NCBI GenBank assembly: GCA_902587295.1 | Contig: CACIKS010000002.1 | Coordinates: forward strand, 1-64,000 | Reading direction: 5' to 3' | DNA: 64,000 bases | DNA from: an uncultured Pelagibacteraceae bacterium | GTDB taxonomy: Bacteria; Pseudomonadota; Alphaproteobacteria; Pelagibacterales; Pelagibacteraceae | In this document: piece after piece, positions 9,990-24,117 of the stretch | Layout: each line of letters opens with the position of its first letter | Position numbering within the stretch: the stretch's first letter is position 1 | Translations under genes and position numbers: made by a program | The notes under the pieces: model-generated | What the model saw: only the letters and a program-made list of their open reading frames with translations | The model's database searches: none | Told to the model about the DNA's origin: nothing

Positions 9990-11186
9990 ATGAGCAACCA
10001 AAATTTAATAGCAGAAATAGCTGAAGATACGATTCGATACGCCGTATATGAATATGAAAGAGGATCTGATTACAAAATACTTAGAAAGAGAGTTTCTGAA
10101 AATACAGGAATAAAAAAAGGTAGAATTTTGGACTTTGAATATTCTTCTAGAAAAATTAATAATGATATTAAAAGTTTAGAAAAAGAGTCTGATATAATTT
10201 TTAAAAATATATCTATAATTATTAATGAACCAGAAATTTCTTGTACAGCTATGTCAGGTTTTAAAAAAACTTAATGGATCGAAAGTTGAAAAAAGAGATT
10301 TAGATTATATTTTAAATGAAACTAAAAATTATATTTCAAGAAATCAAAAAAAGAATTCTATATTACATATTCTCAACTCTAATTTTATTTTAGATAGAAA
10401 AAAGAGAAATCAAATCCCGCTCGATCTTTATGGAGATCATTTAAGTCTACATATTACTTTTATTTCTCTACCAACAAATAATTTAAAAAAATATTAAAGC
10501 ACTTTTTAATAATAGCGACTTGAAAATTGATAGAGTAATAAGCAAACCCCTCGCATGCGGAATAAATTTACTTAATAAAAATAAAGGGGCTAGAAATTTT
10601 ATTTTAATAAATTTCGATAAAGAAGTAAGTAGCATTTCGATATATGAAGACTCATCACTAGTTTCTTTAAATTTTTTTCCTTTTGGTACTAATTCTATAT
10701 ATAAAGATATTTGTCAGCTTTGCTCCCTTAAAGAAAATGAAACTCGTACAATTTTAAAAAAAAATTAAATTCAAATAACTTAAGTAATATTGATTCCAAA
10801 TATTTGGATAAAAAACTCTTCACAGAATCTGAATTCAAAAAATTAAGCATTAAGCATTTGCAGAACATAGCTAATGCTAGAATAAATGAAATAATAGATT
10901 ATATTTTTAACAAAAATAAAAATTTAACTTATTTAAATAATAAAATTTCTCGTTTACATTTATTTTTCGACGACCAAGAGATCTTAGAGAGTATTGGTCA
11001 TTTATTCGAAAAGTCTTTAAAAATTAAAAAAAGAAAAAAACCCAAATTGAATTATTACCTTTAAATGAATTTTCGGCATTATCAGGAGCGGCCGAACTTA
11101 TTTTTAAAGGTTGGGAAAAAGAGGCTATTCCTTTAAGTCAAAGAAAAAAGTCAATAATTTCTGGTTTTTTCGAACGTTTTTTCTGA
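9990..11186 (+). CDS. ftsA: Cell division actin FtsA, four frame breaks
   Basis: The ftsA slot after ftsQ, beginning with ATG 9990 on the base after the ftsQ stop. The coding is spread over five frame segments. They are joined at A runs 10263-10269, 10485-10491, 10756-10764 and 11034-11040. The first two need one A fewer and the last two one A more. The joined product is about 398 residues, a normal FtsA length, with FtsA-like stretches such as KPLACGINLLNKNKGARN and a C-terminal amphipathic end (KKSIISGFFERFF) expected to bind the membrane. The assignment relies partly on position because the sequence is divergent. Confidence 0.8.
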
Positions 11187-11260
11187 TCATTTTTAATTGT
11201 AGCTTTTTGTAACATTAGTTGTTTTCAAGTAAATTTTTAGTTTTTGTATAACTTCATCTT

Positions 11261-12190
11261 ATGTGGGGAAGTAATCAAAACACACTAAAAAACAAAGTAA
11301 ATTTTTCAGGTATAGGACTTCATTCTGGAAAAAAAGTTTCTATTGAGCTGGAACCAAGTCATTCTAATACTGGAATTATTTTTAAAAGAAATGATTTAAA
11401 AGAAAATAATGAAATCGTTGCCAACTTTAAAAATGTTACTTCAGTGAAACTCTGTACTAAAATCGAAAATGAGTTTGGAACATCTGTTTCTACCGTAGAA
11501 CATTTAATGGCTGCCTTTTATATTTGTGGAATTGATAATTTAATAGTTAACATTAACGGTCCTGAAGTTCCAATCATGGATGGTTCCGCAAAAGAATTTG
11601 TCGAAAAAATTACAGAATGCGGTTTAAAAGAACTTAACGCAAAAAGAAAATTTATCAAAATTATCAAAAAAACAGAAATCAAACTAAATGATAAATCAAT
11701 AAGTATTTCTCCGACAAGTAATACTTTTAAAGTTTCATTTACTTTGAGATATGACAGCAATCCTTTAATACAATCTCAATCAAACCAAATTGATTTTAGA
11801 AACAAAAATCTAGAGAATATTTATTCAGCAAGAACTTTTTGCTTATATGAAGATATTGAAAAAGTAAAATCTTTTGGTCTTGGAAAAGGCGGAAGTTTAG
11901 AAAATGCCGTGGTGGTTAAAGAAAACAAAGTTTTAAACGTTGGTGGTCTAAGATCAGAAAATGAGTTTGTTAATCATAAAATTTTAGATTTAGCAGGTGA
12001 TTTTATGTTGGCTGGGATGAGAATTGTTGGCTCAGTCGAATGCTCTCACGGCGGCCATGCTTTAACTAATGATTTTTTAAGAAAAGTATTATCTCACAAA
12101 AGTAACTTTAATATCGTCGACAATCCTGAAAATGTGACGAATATACAAAAAATCAGATCTGAGCAAAAAAGAATTGCAGTAAACGCTTAA
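11261..12190 (+). CDS. lpxC: UDP-3-O-acyl-N-acetylglucosamine deacetylase
   Basis: A 309-residue zinc deacetylase, the committed step of lipid A synthesis. The zinc and active-site motifs EHLMAAFY (near residue 78), NHKILDLAGDF (near 240) and SHGGHALTN (near 265) are present. The length is typical. It follows the end of ftsA after 74 bp; ftsZ, often found between ftsA and lpxC in Proteobacteria, is absent here. It implies a lipopolysaccharide outer membrane. Confidence 0.96.
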   Translation: MWGSNQNTLKNKVNFSGIGLHSGKKVSIELEPSHSNTGIIFKRNDLKENNEIVANFKNVTSVKLCTKIENEFGTSVSTVEHLMAAFYICGIDNLIVNINGPEVPIMDGSAKEFVEKITECGLKELNAKRKFIKIIKKTEIKLNDKSISISPTSNTFKVSFTLRYDSNPLIQSQSNQIDFRNKNLENIYSARTFCLYEDIEKVKSFGLGKGGSLENAVVVKENKVLNVGGLRSENEFVNHKILDLAGDFMLAGMRIVGSVECSHGGHALTNDFLRKVLSHKSNFNIVDNPENVTNIQKIRSEQKRIAVNA

Positions 12191-12239
12191 TATCAAACAT
12201 AATTTTACGCGAAGTATTTTTTTTGTTATTATTTGTTTA

Positions 12240-16773
<4,534 letters not shown>

Positions 16774-16778
16774 ACAAA

Positions 16779-18815
16779 TTATTTAAGTAATTTTTTTTTA
16801 AGCCTTGCCCAACCAGGACTTCTATATTCGTCATTTTCATCAAAAATTTCATCCTGATTAAAATCAAAATCATCAGAAATATCTTTAATTGGCTCTTCAT
16901 TTTTTTGTAAACTCTCCTCTGGGAGTTCACTTAAAAATATAGAGGGCAAACTGTCTATCCAGTCTCCGTGCCATAATCTTTGATTAGCAAAAGAAATGTA
17001 TGCCATTTTTTTTGCTCGAGTAATACCGACGTAAGCTAGTCTTCTTTCTTCCTCTAATGCAAAATCACCTTTTTCTTCTAATGATTTTTGATGAGGAAAC
17101 AAACCTTCTTCCCACCCAGGCAGAAAAACTGTTTCAAATTCTAAACCCTTTGCAGCATGCATTGTCATTACATTGACTTTTTCATCTTCCCAATTTTGAT
17201 CGATCGATGTAGCTAAGGCGACATGTTCAAGGAAACCTTGTAAATTGTCATAATCATGCATTGCTCTTAGAAGTTCTTTTAAATTTTCAATACGGTTTTC
17301 ATTTTCTAAATCTTTTTTATTTTTTAACATTTCTGAGTAACCTGACTCATCTAAAATTAATTTTAAAAGGTCAAAATGTTTAGTTTTATGAAGGTCGTTT
17401 CTCCATTTTTTTATTAATCCTAATAAGTTTTTCACTGCAGATTTTACCTTGGGCTTAAATTGATCTAGTTCTAAAATTTTATTAGCGGAGTCTTCTAAGC
17501 AAGTTTTATTTTTTAAGGAAAACTGATGAATTTGTTTTAAAGTAGAGTCCCCCAATCCTCTTTTAGGTATATTTATAATTCTTTCAAATGCTAAATCATC
17601 AAATTTTTGATTAACAATTCTTAAATAACAAACGGCATCTTTTACTTCTGCTCTTTCATAAAATTTAATACCTCCTATAATTCTATAGTTTATTCCTATT
17701 TTAAGAAATCTTTCTTCAAATTCTCTTGTTTGATAGATTGCTCTAACCAGTATTGCAATATCATTTAATGAGTTTTTATTTTTTAAATTTTCTTCAATAA
17801 TATTTCCAACACCTCTAGCTTCTTCTTTTCCATTTTTATAGCAGTTTAATTTTACAGGTTCACCTTTTTCTCCCTCAGACCATAGTTTTTTTCCTAATCG
17901 ATCTTTGTTGTGACCAATTAAATATGAAGCGGTATCTAAAATATTTTTTGTAGATCTATAATTTTGTTCTAACCTAAAAATTTTGCAATTAGAATATACC
18001 TTGTCAAAACTGAGAAAATTTTTTATTTCAGCACCTCTCCAGCTATAAATTGATTGATCATCGTCTCCAACACAACAGATGTTTTGATTTTCGTTCACTA
18101 TGAGATTTAACCACTTATTTTGTATAAAATTTGTGTCCTGGTATTCATCAACAAGAATATATTTAAAATTGTTTGTATAAATTTTTCTTATATTAGGATT
18201 TTTTTCGAAGAGTTTTACGCAGTAAAGTATCAAATCACCGAAATCGCAGGAATTTAAATCTTTTATTTTATTCTGGTAAATTTTATAAACCTTTAAAATT
18301 TGGTTTTCCATTAACTCTTTTCTTGATATTTTCACTTCATCGGGCAACAAACCTTTATTTTTCCATCGATCAATGAATGCTAATATAAATTGAGGAGATA
18401 TTTTCTTTGCATCAATGTTCTCAGCTTTAAGTATATTCCTTACTAATTTTCTCTGATCTTCTGTGTCTATAATTGTAAAATTACTTTTTAGACCTACAGC
18501 TTCAGCGTGTCGTCTTAAAAACTTTACACTGATTGCATGAAATGTTCCTAACCAGGAAAGAGAATTAATTTTACCTCCTAATATTTTTAATACTCTATCA
18601 CGCATTTCTTTTGCAGCTTTATTAGTAAATGTCACGCAAAGTATTTGATTTGACCATGCTTTTTTTTGATCAACTAGGTGTGCTAGTTTTGAGGTTAACA
18701 CTTTAGTTTTACCCGAACCTGCTCCTGCGACAACTAACGTGGGTCCATCTGTGTAAAGAACCGCAGCTTTTTGTTCCTCATTTAATTCCTCTAAGAAATT
18801 TCTTTTTTCTTTCAT
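16779..18815 (-). CDS. UvrD/PcrA-type superfamily 1 DNA helicase
   Basis: A 3'-5' helicase with the full motif set: motif I VVAGAGSGKTKVL, motif II DEYQDTN, motif III GDDDQSIYSWRG, motif IV region LEQNYRSTKNIL, and motif VI LAYVGITRAK. About 678 residues from ATG 18815, reading MKEKRNFLEEL. A longer reading from 18890 adds 25 unrelated residues that run into the opposite gene's upstream region and is rejected. The C-terminal tail is short and acidic. Role in mismatch or excision repair and replication restart is from family knowledge; uvrD and pcrA cannot be separated here. Confidence 0.94.
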   Translation of the reverse strand: MKEKRNFLEELNEEQKAAVLYTDGPTLVVAGAGSGKTKVLTSKLAHLVDQKKAWSNQILCVTFTNKAAKEMRDRVLKILGGKINSLSWLGTFHAISVKFLRRHAEAVGLKSNFTIIDTEDQRKLVRNILKAENIDAKKISPQFILAFIDRWKNKGLLPDEVKISRKELMENQILKVYKIYQNKIKDLNSCDFGDLILYCVKLFEKNPNIRKIYTNNFKYILVDEYQDTNFIQNKWLNLIVNENQNICCVGDDDQSIYSWRGAEIKNFLSFDKVYSNCKIFRLEQNYRSTKNILDTASYLIGHNKDRLGKKLWSEGEKGEPVKLNCYKNGKEEARGVGNIIEENLKNKNSLNDIAILVRAIYQTREFEERFLKIGINYRIIGGIKFYERAEVKDAVCYLRIVNQKFDDLAFERIINIPKRGLGDSTLKQIHQFSLKNKTCLEDSANKILELDQFKPKVKSAVKNLLGLIKKWRNDLHKTKHFDLLKLILDESGYSEMLKNKKDLENENRIENLKELLRAMHDYDNLQGFLEHVALATSIDQNWEDEKVNVMTMHAAKGLEFETVFLPGWEEGLFPHQKSLEEKGDFALEEERRLAYVGITRAKKMAYISFANQRLWHGDWIDSLPSIFLSELPEESLQKNEEPIKDISDDFDFNQDEIFDENDEYRSPGWARLKKKLLK

Positions 18816-18861
18816 TATTTTGCACTTTATATTTACATTATACTGCTTATAAAACAACATA

Positions 18862-20307
18862 ATGAAAACGTCAGCATTTAAAAATATCACATACTGGTTT
18901 AATAAAATTAAATTTTTAAAGCCTAAAAAATCAATAAATAAATCAAGAATTTTTTTAATCTTACCAATATTTTTGTTCGTAATAGTTGTTTTTTATTTTT
19001 TAAGACCGGTCTACTTTGATTATGATATTAAAAAAAAATATATAGAGAATAAGATAGCCTCTACATTCCAATTAAACGCAGATATTGAAGGAGATATATC
19101 ATTCAATATCTTTCCTTATCCGAGACTTCTTTTAGAAGACACGGTTTTAAGATTCGACAAATCAAAAAATAATAGAGTTGAGATAAAAAAATTATTTATA
19201 TTAATTTCACCCTTCAAAATAAATAATATTGAAGCTTTTCAGTTTAATAAAATCTTAATAAAAAATGAAAAAATAAAAATATATTCCAATCATTTTAAAA
19301 AATATTTTCAATACTTTACGCTTTACAAGCAAAAAACTTTAAATATAAAAAATTCTGAAATTTTTTTCATAGATAAACAAAAAAATGAAGTCCTATTTGA
19401 AAAAGTAAATTTACGAGAAATCTTTACCAATGGAAAACATCAGATTAAAGGAAGTTTAATTTTTTCAAAAAATAAAATTAAAGCAAATTTTGAAAATATA
19501 ATAAATGGAGAAAAATATCTTAAAATATCAATCCCAAATCTTAAGCAATCCTTGGATGTAAAATTTGATCCAACTACCACTTTAGAAAACTTCTCAGGAG
19601 AGCTAAAATTAAATGTGTTAAACAGTATTTTGTTATTAAATTTTAAAGGTAAAGATAATTTTATAATTTCGAATTCTTATATCAGAAATAAATTTCTAAA
19701 TTCTAAAATTAATGGGAATATTTCTTTTAAAAATAACTTTTATTTTGATCTGGATTTGGGAATAAACCAAATAAAATTAAAAAATCTATTAATGTATTAT
19801 CCAATTTTTCAAAAAGGAGGTGTTAGTAAAAAAATTAATGGTAAATTAAATATTATAATAAAAAGCTCAGACTCATTTTTCGGAAAAATTAAAGATACAA
19901 AAATGAATTTAGTTTTTGAGAATGGAGATATAAGCATTGAAAAATTATCAGCTTTTTTACCTGCAAAAAGTGAATTAAAATCTAATATATCAATTATAAA
20001 CAATAACAACGCACCTAAGATTAACTTTAATATTAACTTTCTTACTAACAATGCTCCGAAATTTTTTAGAAAATTTGGTATTTATGATGTCAAACAAAAA
20101 AAATCCTCAATTCAAACGACCGGATCAATTGATTTAAGTAAAAATAAAATTAACTTTAAAAAAATTATCAAAGATAATAATCAGCAAATTAGCAATAAAG
20201 ATAACTTAATTATATCAAAAGCATTTAATGAACTTGTTATTAAAGAAGGTGTGTTAGGTATATTCGATTTTTTTAATGCAAAAAAATTTTTAAAAGAAGT
20301 TTACTAG
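18862..20307 (+). CDS. AsmA-like envelope protein
   Basis: A 481-residue protein with a basic N-terminus, one membrane helix near residues 30-48 (RIFLILPIFLFVIVVFYFL), and a long periplasmic part rich in beta strands. The segment IEGDISFNIFPYPRLLLEDT just after the helix is characteristic of AsmA-type proteins, which are linked to lipid transport or outer-membrane assembly. It is divergently placed from the helicase gene with 46 bp between starts. Confidence 0.8.
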   Translation: MKTSAFKNITYWFNKIKFLKPKKSINKSRIFLILPIFLFVIVVFYFLRPVYFDYDIKKKYIENKIASTFQLNADIEGDISFNIFPYPRLLLEDTVLRFDKSKNNRVEIKKLFILISPFKINNIEAFQFNKILIKNEKIKIYSNHFKKYFQYFTLYKQKTLNIKNSEIFFIDKQKNEVLFEKVNLREIFTNGKHQIKGSLIFSKNKIKANFENIINGEKYLKISIPNLKQSLDVKFDPTTTLENFSGELKLNVLNSILLLNFKGKDNFIISNSYIRNKFLNSKINGNISFKNNFYFDLDLGINQIKLKNLLMYYPIFQKGGVSKKINGKLNIIIKSSDSFFGKIKDTKMNLVFENGDISIEKLSAFLPAKSELKSNISIINNNNAPKINFNINFLTNNAPKFFRKFGIYDVKQKKSSIQTTGSIDLSKNKINFKKIIKDNNQQISNKDNLIISKAFNELVIKEGVLGIFDFFNAKKFLKEVY

Positions 20308-20322
20308 CAATTAACTATTTAA

Positions 20323-21714
20323 TTACTTATTTGGTTTAATCATTTTTATTGGATTGACGATTTTTGAAAATTCTTTTTCTGAAATTAATCCTGATTTGAC
20401 TGCCTCTTCTTTCAATGTAGTTCCTTTTTGGTGTGCTAATTTTGCTATTTTTGCAGCGTTATCGTAACCAATTTTTGGTGAAAGCGCAGTAACTAACATT
20501 AAAGAATTATTTAAAAGATATTTAATTCTTTTTTTATCAGCTTTTAGACCTTTAATACAATATTTGGCAAAAGCTTTTGATGAGTCCGACATAATATTAA
20601 TTGATTGTAAAATATTATGTATAATTAAAGGTTTAAAAACATTTAATTCAAAATGACCGTGTGACCCAGCCATCGTTATCCCATTGTGATTACCTATAAC
20701 TTTTACACAAACCATTGTAACAGCTTCGCATTGTGTTGGATTTACTTTGCCAGGCATAATTGATGATCCTGGTTCATTTTCTGGTAAAATTAGTTCTCCA
20801 TATCCAGCTCGAGGACCAGAGCCAAGAAATCTTATGTCGTTAGCAATTTTCATTAAGCAGACGGCTGTCGTATTCATAGTGCCAGAAAAATTCACAATAG
20901 GATCATGAGAAGCTAAAGCTGCAAACTTGTTTAAAGTTGGTTTAAAAGGCAACCCAGTGATTCTTTTAATTTCTTTTACGATTTTTTTATCAAATCCAAC
21001 TTTAGTATTTAAACCAGTTCCTACCGCGGTTCCACCTTGAGCCAAAAAATATATTTCACTTAATGCTTTTTCTATTCTGGTAATACATTTTTTTAATTGT
21101 GAATGATAACCCGAGAATTCTTGTCCTAAAGTTAGAGGTGTAGCATCCTGTAAGTGCGTTCTTCCTAATTTTACAATTTTACTAAATTCTTTAACTTTTT
21201 TTCCCAACTCTTTTTCTAATAGCTTTAATGAAGGAATTAATTTATTTTTAGCTTTCATTGCGATAGCTATATGCATTGCAGTTGGAAACACATCATTAGT
21301 AGATTGAGATTTGTTTACGTGATCATTTGGATGAATAGGTTTCTTTGTTCCCATCTTTCCACCCATAATTTGTATTGCTCTATTTGATATTACTTCATTA
21401 ACGTTCATATTAGTTTGAGTACCTGATCCTGTTTGCCAAACTTTTAACGGAAAGTGTTTATCAAGCTTACCCTTAATTACTTCATCAGCAGCTTTAACAA
21501 TATACTTAGATAATTTTTTATCTAAATCTCCATTTCTTGAATTTACAATTGCAGCAGCCTTTTTTACTATGGCTATTGATTGAATAAGAATCGGTCTCAC
21601 AAGAAAATCACCTATATCAAAGTACTTGTTTGACCGTTGTGTTGATGCTCCCCAATACTTATCACCAGGAACTTTAATTTTCCCTATAGAATCAAATTCC
21701 GTTCTATATTTCAT
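20323..21714 (-). CDS. fumC: Fumarate hydratase class II
   Basis: About 463 residues from ATG 21714, reading [11 protein letters not shown]. It interconverts fumarate and malate in the TCA cycle without an iron-sulphur cluster. The signature [15 protein letters not shown], the substrate motif [10 protein letters not shown] and the [10 protein letters not shown] block are all present. The upstream ATG at 21726 would add only four residues. Convergent with the AsmA-like gene, 15 bp apart. Confidence 0.96.
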   Translation of the reverse strand: MKYRTEFDSIGKIKVPGDKYWGASTQRSNKYFDIGDFLVRPILIQSIAIVKKAAAIVNSRNGDLDKKLSKYIVKAADEVIKGKLDKHFPLKVWQTGSGTQTNMNVNEVISNRAIQIMGGKMGTKKPIHPNDHVNKSQSTNDVFPTAMHIAIAMKAKNKLIPSLKLLEKELGKKVKEFSKIVKLGRTHLQDATPLTLGQEFSGYHSQLKKCITRIEKALSEIYFLAQGGTAVGTGLNTKVGFDKKIVKEIKRITGLPFKPTLNKFAALASHDPIVNFSGTMNTTAVCLMKIANDIRFLGSGPRAGYGELILPENEPGSSIMPGKVNPTQCEAVTMVCVKVIGNHNGITMAGSHGHFELNVFKPLIIHNILQSINIMSDSSKAFAKYCIKGLKADKKRIKYLLNNSLMLVTALSPKIGYDNAAKIAKLAHQKGTTLKEEAVKSGLISEKEFSKIVNPIKMIKPNK

Positions 21715-21781
21715 TGATATAACCAAGTTATATTATACATAAAAAATTGTAAATAATTTATAAACTAACTGTGAGGATTTT

Positions 21782-22153
21782 ATGACAAACTTTCTGAGTG
21801 TAAAAAAATTTATGGAAAAATTTGGTCAAGAAGTAAAGCTAAAACCTGAGTTTCCATCAGAAAAAATAGCTAATCTTAGGTATGATCTTATAAGGGAAGA
21901 GCTAGAAGAGTTTAAAATTGCACTTCAAAATAAAAATTTAACCGAAGTTGCTGATTCGCTTACTGACATTTTATATGTGACCTATGGAGCGGGACATGCT
22001 TTTGGAATAAATTTGGATGCTTGTTTTGAGGAGGTTCAAAATTCAAATATGAGCAAACTCGGCAAAGATGGAAAGCCAATTTATAATGAAAAAGGAAAAG
22101 TAATGAAGGGACCTGATTATTTCGAACCAAATCTTAAAAAACTTTTAAAATGA
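21782..22153 (+). CDS. MazG/PRA-PH-like nucleotide pyrophosphohydrolase
   Basis: A 123-residue all-helical protein. REELEEF (near residue 37) and EVADSLTDILYV (near 55) form the EExxE plus ExxD metal-binding pattern of the MazG/phosphoribosyl-ATP pyrophosphohydrolase-like fold. The C-terminus KGPDYFEPNLKKLL is typical of short phage and bacterial relatives. Likely hydrolyses a nucleoside triphosphate; the substrate cannot be told. A single gene transcribed away from fumC. Confidence 0.75.
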   Translation: MTNFLSVKKFMEKFGQEVKLKPEFPSEKIANLRYDLIREELEEFKIALQNKNLTEVADSLTDILYVTYGAGHAFGINLDACFEEVQNSNMSKLGKDGKPIYNEKGKVMKGPDYFEPNLKKLLK

Positions 22154-22155
22154 AC

Positions 22156-23151
22156 TTACCATCCTTTATCGTTGATAATTTGAGTCAATTGCTTTCCAAC
22201 CTCTAGATGTCCATTTGGATTTAAATGATCATCCAAAATAAAGAAGTGTCTTTCATCTTCTAAGTTAACATTAACAAAATCTATATTTTTAAATTTTCCT
22301 ATTTTATAATTCTTAAACTGCATATTATGACTACTCACATTGAATAAAATAATTTTTTTTCCATCAAGATAATTATATTTTTTTAAAACTTTTAAAATTC
22401 CATCATAATGTACGTTAAAGTCTGGAGTACCTTTCTGAACAAAAGCACCTTTTATTTCGCGGTAAAGTAATCTAAATATACTTTTAAATCTTCTTAATGC
22501 AAAAAAGGCTTTCTCAGTTCCCGTAAATCCCTCTTTTTTAGTAAGAACTTCAAATTCATCGGCTGAATAGATTTTTTTTTCATCAAAAAATAAATTTTCT
22601 TCGTGATCATTAAAATGATATTGAATTATGACTTTATCAATTTCTTTATAATATGGACTTTTTATAAATCTTAGAACCTCTCTGTGAGTTCCATAACCAC
22701 CTACACCAAAATTATAAACTTTTCTTTTCAGGTTTCTTTCAATTACTGAAGCATATGTTTCTCTATTGTTAACTCCCCAACCCATCGAAACTGAGTCACC
22801 GAGTACAGCAATTGGAGTTTTTTCTGGTTTTTCAAATGTAATTTTGTTGTCATTTTTTCTATAATATTTTGTAAAAGATAGTTTTGTATCAAACTCTATA
22901 TTAGAAAATTTACAATCCCCCTCTCTCGGAACATAAAGTAATCTTTTGTCATGTTTTTGACATTCAAATGGAAATGGTTTTATAAAACCATGCCAATAAA
23001 GATTTTCCTGAATACTCTTTATCCAAAAAAGATTATAGACTCGTCCTTTTTGCATAGAATAAAAACTAAAAATATAAATAATAATAGATGTAATAAAAAA
23101 CAAATAAATTAGCCAAAAAAAATTTTTTATAGTTGAAAATTTTTTTTTCAT
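22156..23151 (-). CDS. Membrane-anchored SGNH-family hydrolase or acetyltransferase-like protein
   Basis: A 331-residue protein with an N-terminal membrane helix (residues ~12-32) and an SGNH fold. The blocks are visible in order: nucleophile GDSVSMGWG (around 118), Gly block FGVGGYGTH, Asn block QYHFNDHEEN, and the catalytic pair DDHLNPNGH near 310. Such proteins add or remove acetyl or similar groups on envelope polysaccharides or lipids. It overlaps the polysaccharide deacetylase-like gene upstream by 4 bp (ATGA). The substrate is unknown. Confidence 0.72.
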   Translation of the reverse strand: MKKKFSTIKNFFWLIYLFFITSIIIYIFSFYSMQKGRVYNLFWIKSIQENLYWHGFIKPFPFECQKHDKRLLYVPREGDCKFSNIEFDTKLSFTKYYRKNDNKITFEKPEKTPIAVLGDSVSMGWGVNNRETYASVIERNLKRKVYNFGVGGYGTHREVLRFIKSPYYKEIDKVIIQYHFNDHEENLFFDEKKIYSADEFEVLTKKEGFTGTEKAFFALRRFKSIFRLLYREIKGAFVQKGTPDFNVHYDGILKVLKKYNYLDGKKIILFNVSSHNMQFKNYKIGKFKNIDFVNVNLEDERHFFILDDHLNPNGHLEVGKQLTQIINDKGW

Positions 23152-24116
23152 TTGATCATTTTAATTATTTCTGAGTGATCTTTTCTAGCTATCTCCAAAG
23201 TAGAGTTATTAATTTTTTTCATCCCTCTATCTTTTTCTACGTGCATAGATGCTTTAAAGCCAAGGTCTATTCCAAGATTTTTAAGAATTTTTAAAGTATC
23301 GTGATTATAACTTCCACAGGGATGAGACATCACTTTAATGTGAGATTGAGGTTTACTAATTATCTCAGAAATTTTTTTCATACATTTTATGTATTCATTT
23401 TTCTGCTCTTCATAGCTCAAATTTTCAAACATTGTATGGTGACTATGAGAATGTAAACCCACAATATGCTCTAACGAGTTTAATTGATTTATATCTTTTT
23501 CAGAAAAAAAAAGATTAGAATAATATTTTTTAGGTTCAAATTTCTTTTCTTTGAACATAATTAACATAATTTTTTTGTATTCCTCTTTACTTAACAAACT
23601 ATCTCTAATTAATCTAAAATTTATGTCATTAGTGGAGTAGAATGGAAATTTAGACTTTTTATTTTCAATAAATTTATTATTATCTTTTAGAAATGTTTTA
23701 AAATCTTTATCTAAAAGCTTAAAAAATTCTTTATAAAAATCATCGATATTATTGAAATAATTTGATCTAAAATGTCTGTAGATCTCTAAAAAATCAGGTT
23801 CATTATCAAACAAAGATGTATAAACAAAAAAAAATGCTTTAATTTTTAAGTCCTCCAGGACTGGGAGCGCAACATCAATTTGTGCTTTTATACAATCATC
23901 AAAAGTAATACAAACTTTTTTATTTTCTAGCTTGTTATCTTTAAGTCTTAAATAAAATTCATTTGCATTTAAAATATTCTCTAAACCGATATGTTTAATT
24001 ATTTTATAAAACTCGTCTCTTGATATTGATCCTTGACTTTTTGAATGTATTTTTTCATCGTGAAAATGATGAAACATAATACCGTGATAAAAACTATTCT
24101 CTTTATTAAAATACAT
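23148..24116 (-). CDS. NodB-like polysaccharide deacetylase family protein
   Basis: A 322-residue protein of the carbohydrate esterase 4 type. CITFDDCIKAQIDVALPVL is motif 1 (TFDDC where most have TFDDG), GLHSHSHHTM gives the zinc His pair, and SHPCGSYNHDTL is motif 3. No signal peptide or membrane helix is apparent, so it may act in the cytoplasm or be exported by another route. It lies between two SGNH genes in a tight minus-strand operon, which suggests glycan modification. The precise reaction is not known. Confidence 0.75.
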   Translation of the reverse strand: MYFNKENSFYHGIMFHHFHDEKIHSKSQGSISRDEFYKIIKHIGLENILNANEFYLRLKDNKLENKKVCITFDDCIKAQIDVALPVLEDLKIKAFFFVYTSLFDNEPDFLEIYRHFRSNYFNNIDDFYKEFFKLLDKDFKTFLKDNNKFIENKKSKFPFYSTNDINFRLIRDSLLSKEEYKKIMLIMFKEKKFEPKKYYSNLFFSEKDINQLNSLEHIVGLHSHSHHTMFENLSYEEQKNEYIKCMKKISEIISKPQSHIKVMSHPCGSYNHDTLKILKNLGIDLGFKASMHVEKDRGMKKINNSTLEIARKDHSEIIKMIK

Positions 24117-24117
24117 T

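Noticed and set aside
7520..11186. Calling murB, ddl, ftsQ and ftsA pseudogenes
   Set aside because: All are essential, and the amino-acid sequence is conserved across every break once single bases in homopolymers are adjusted. Decay would also show substitutions and larger losses.
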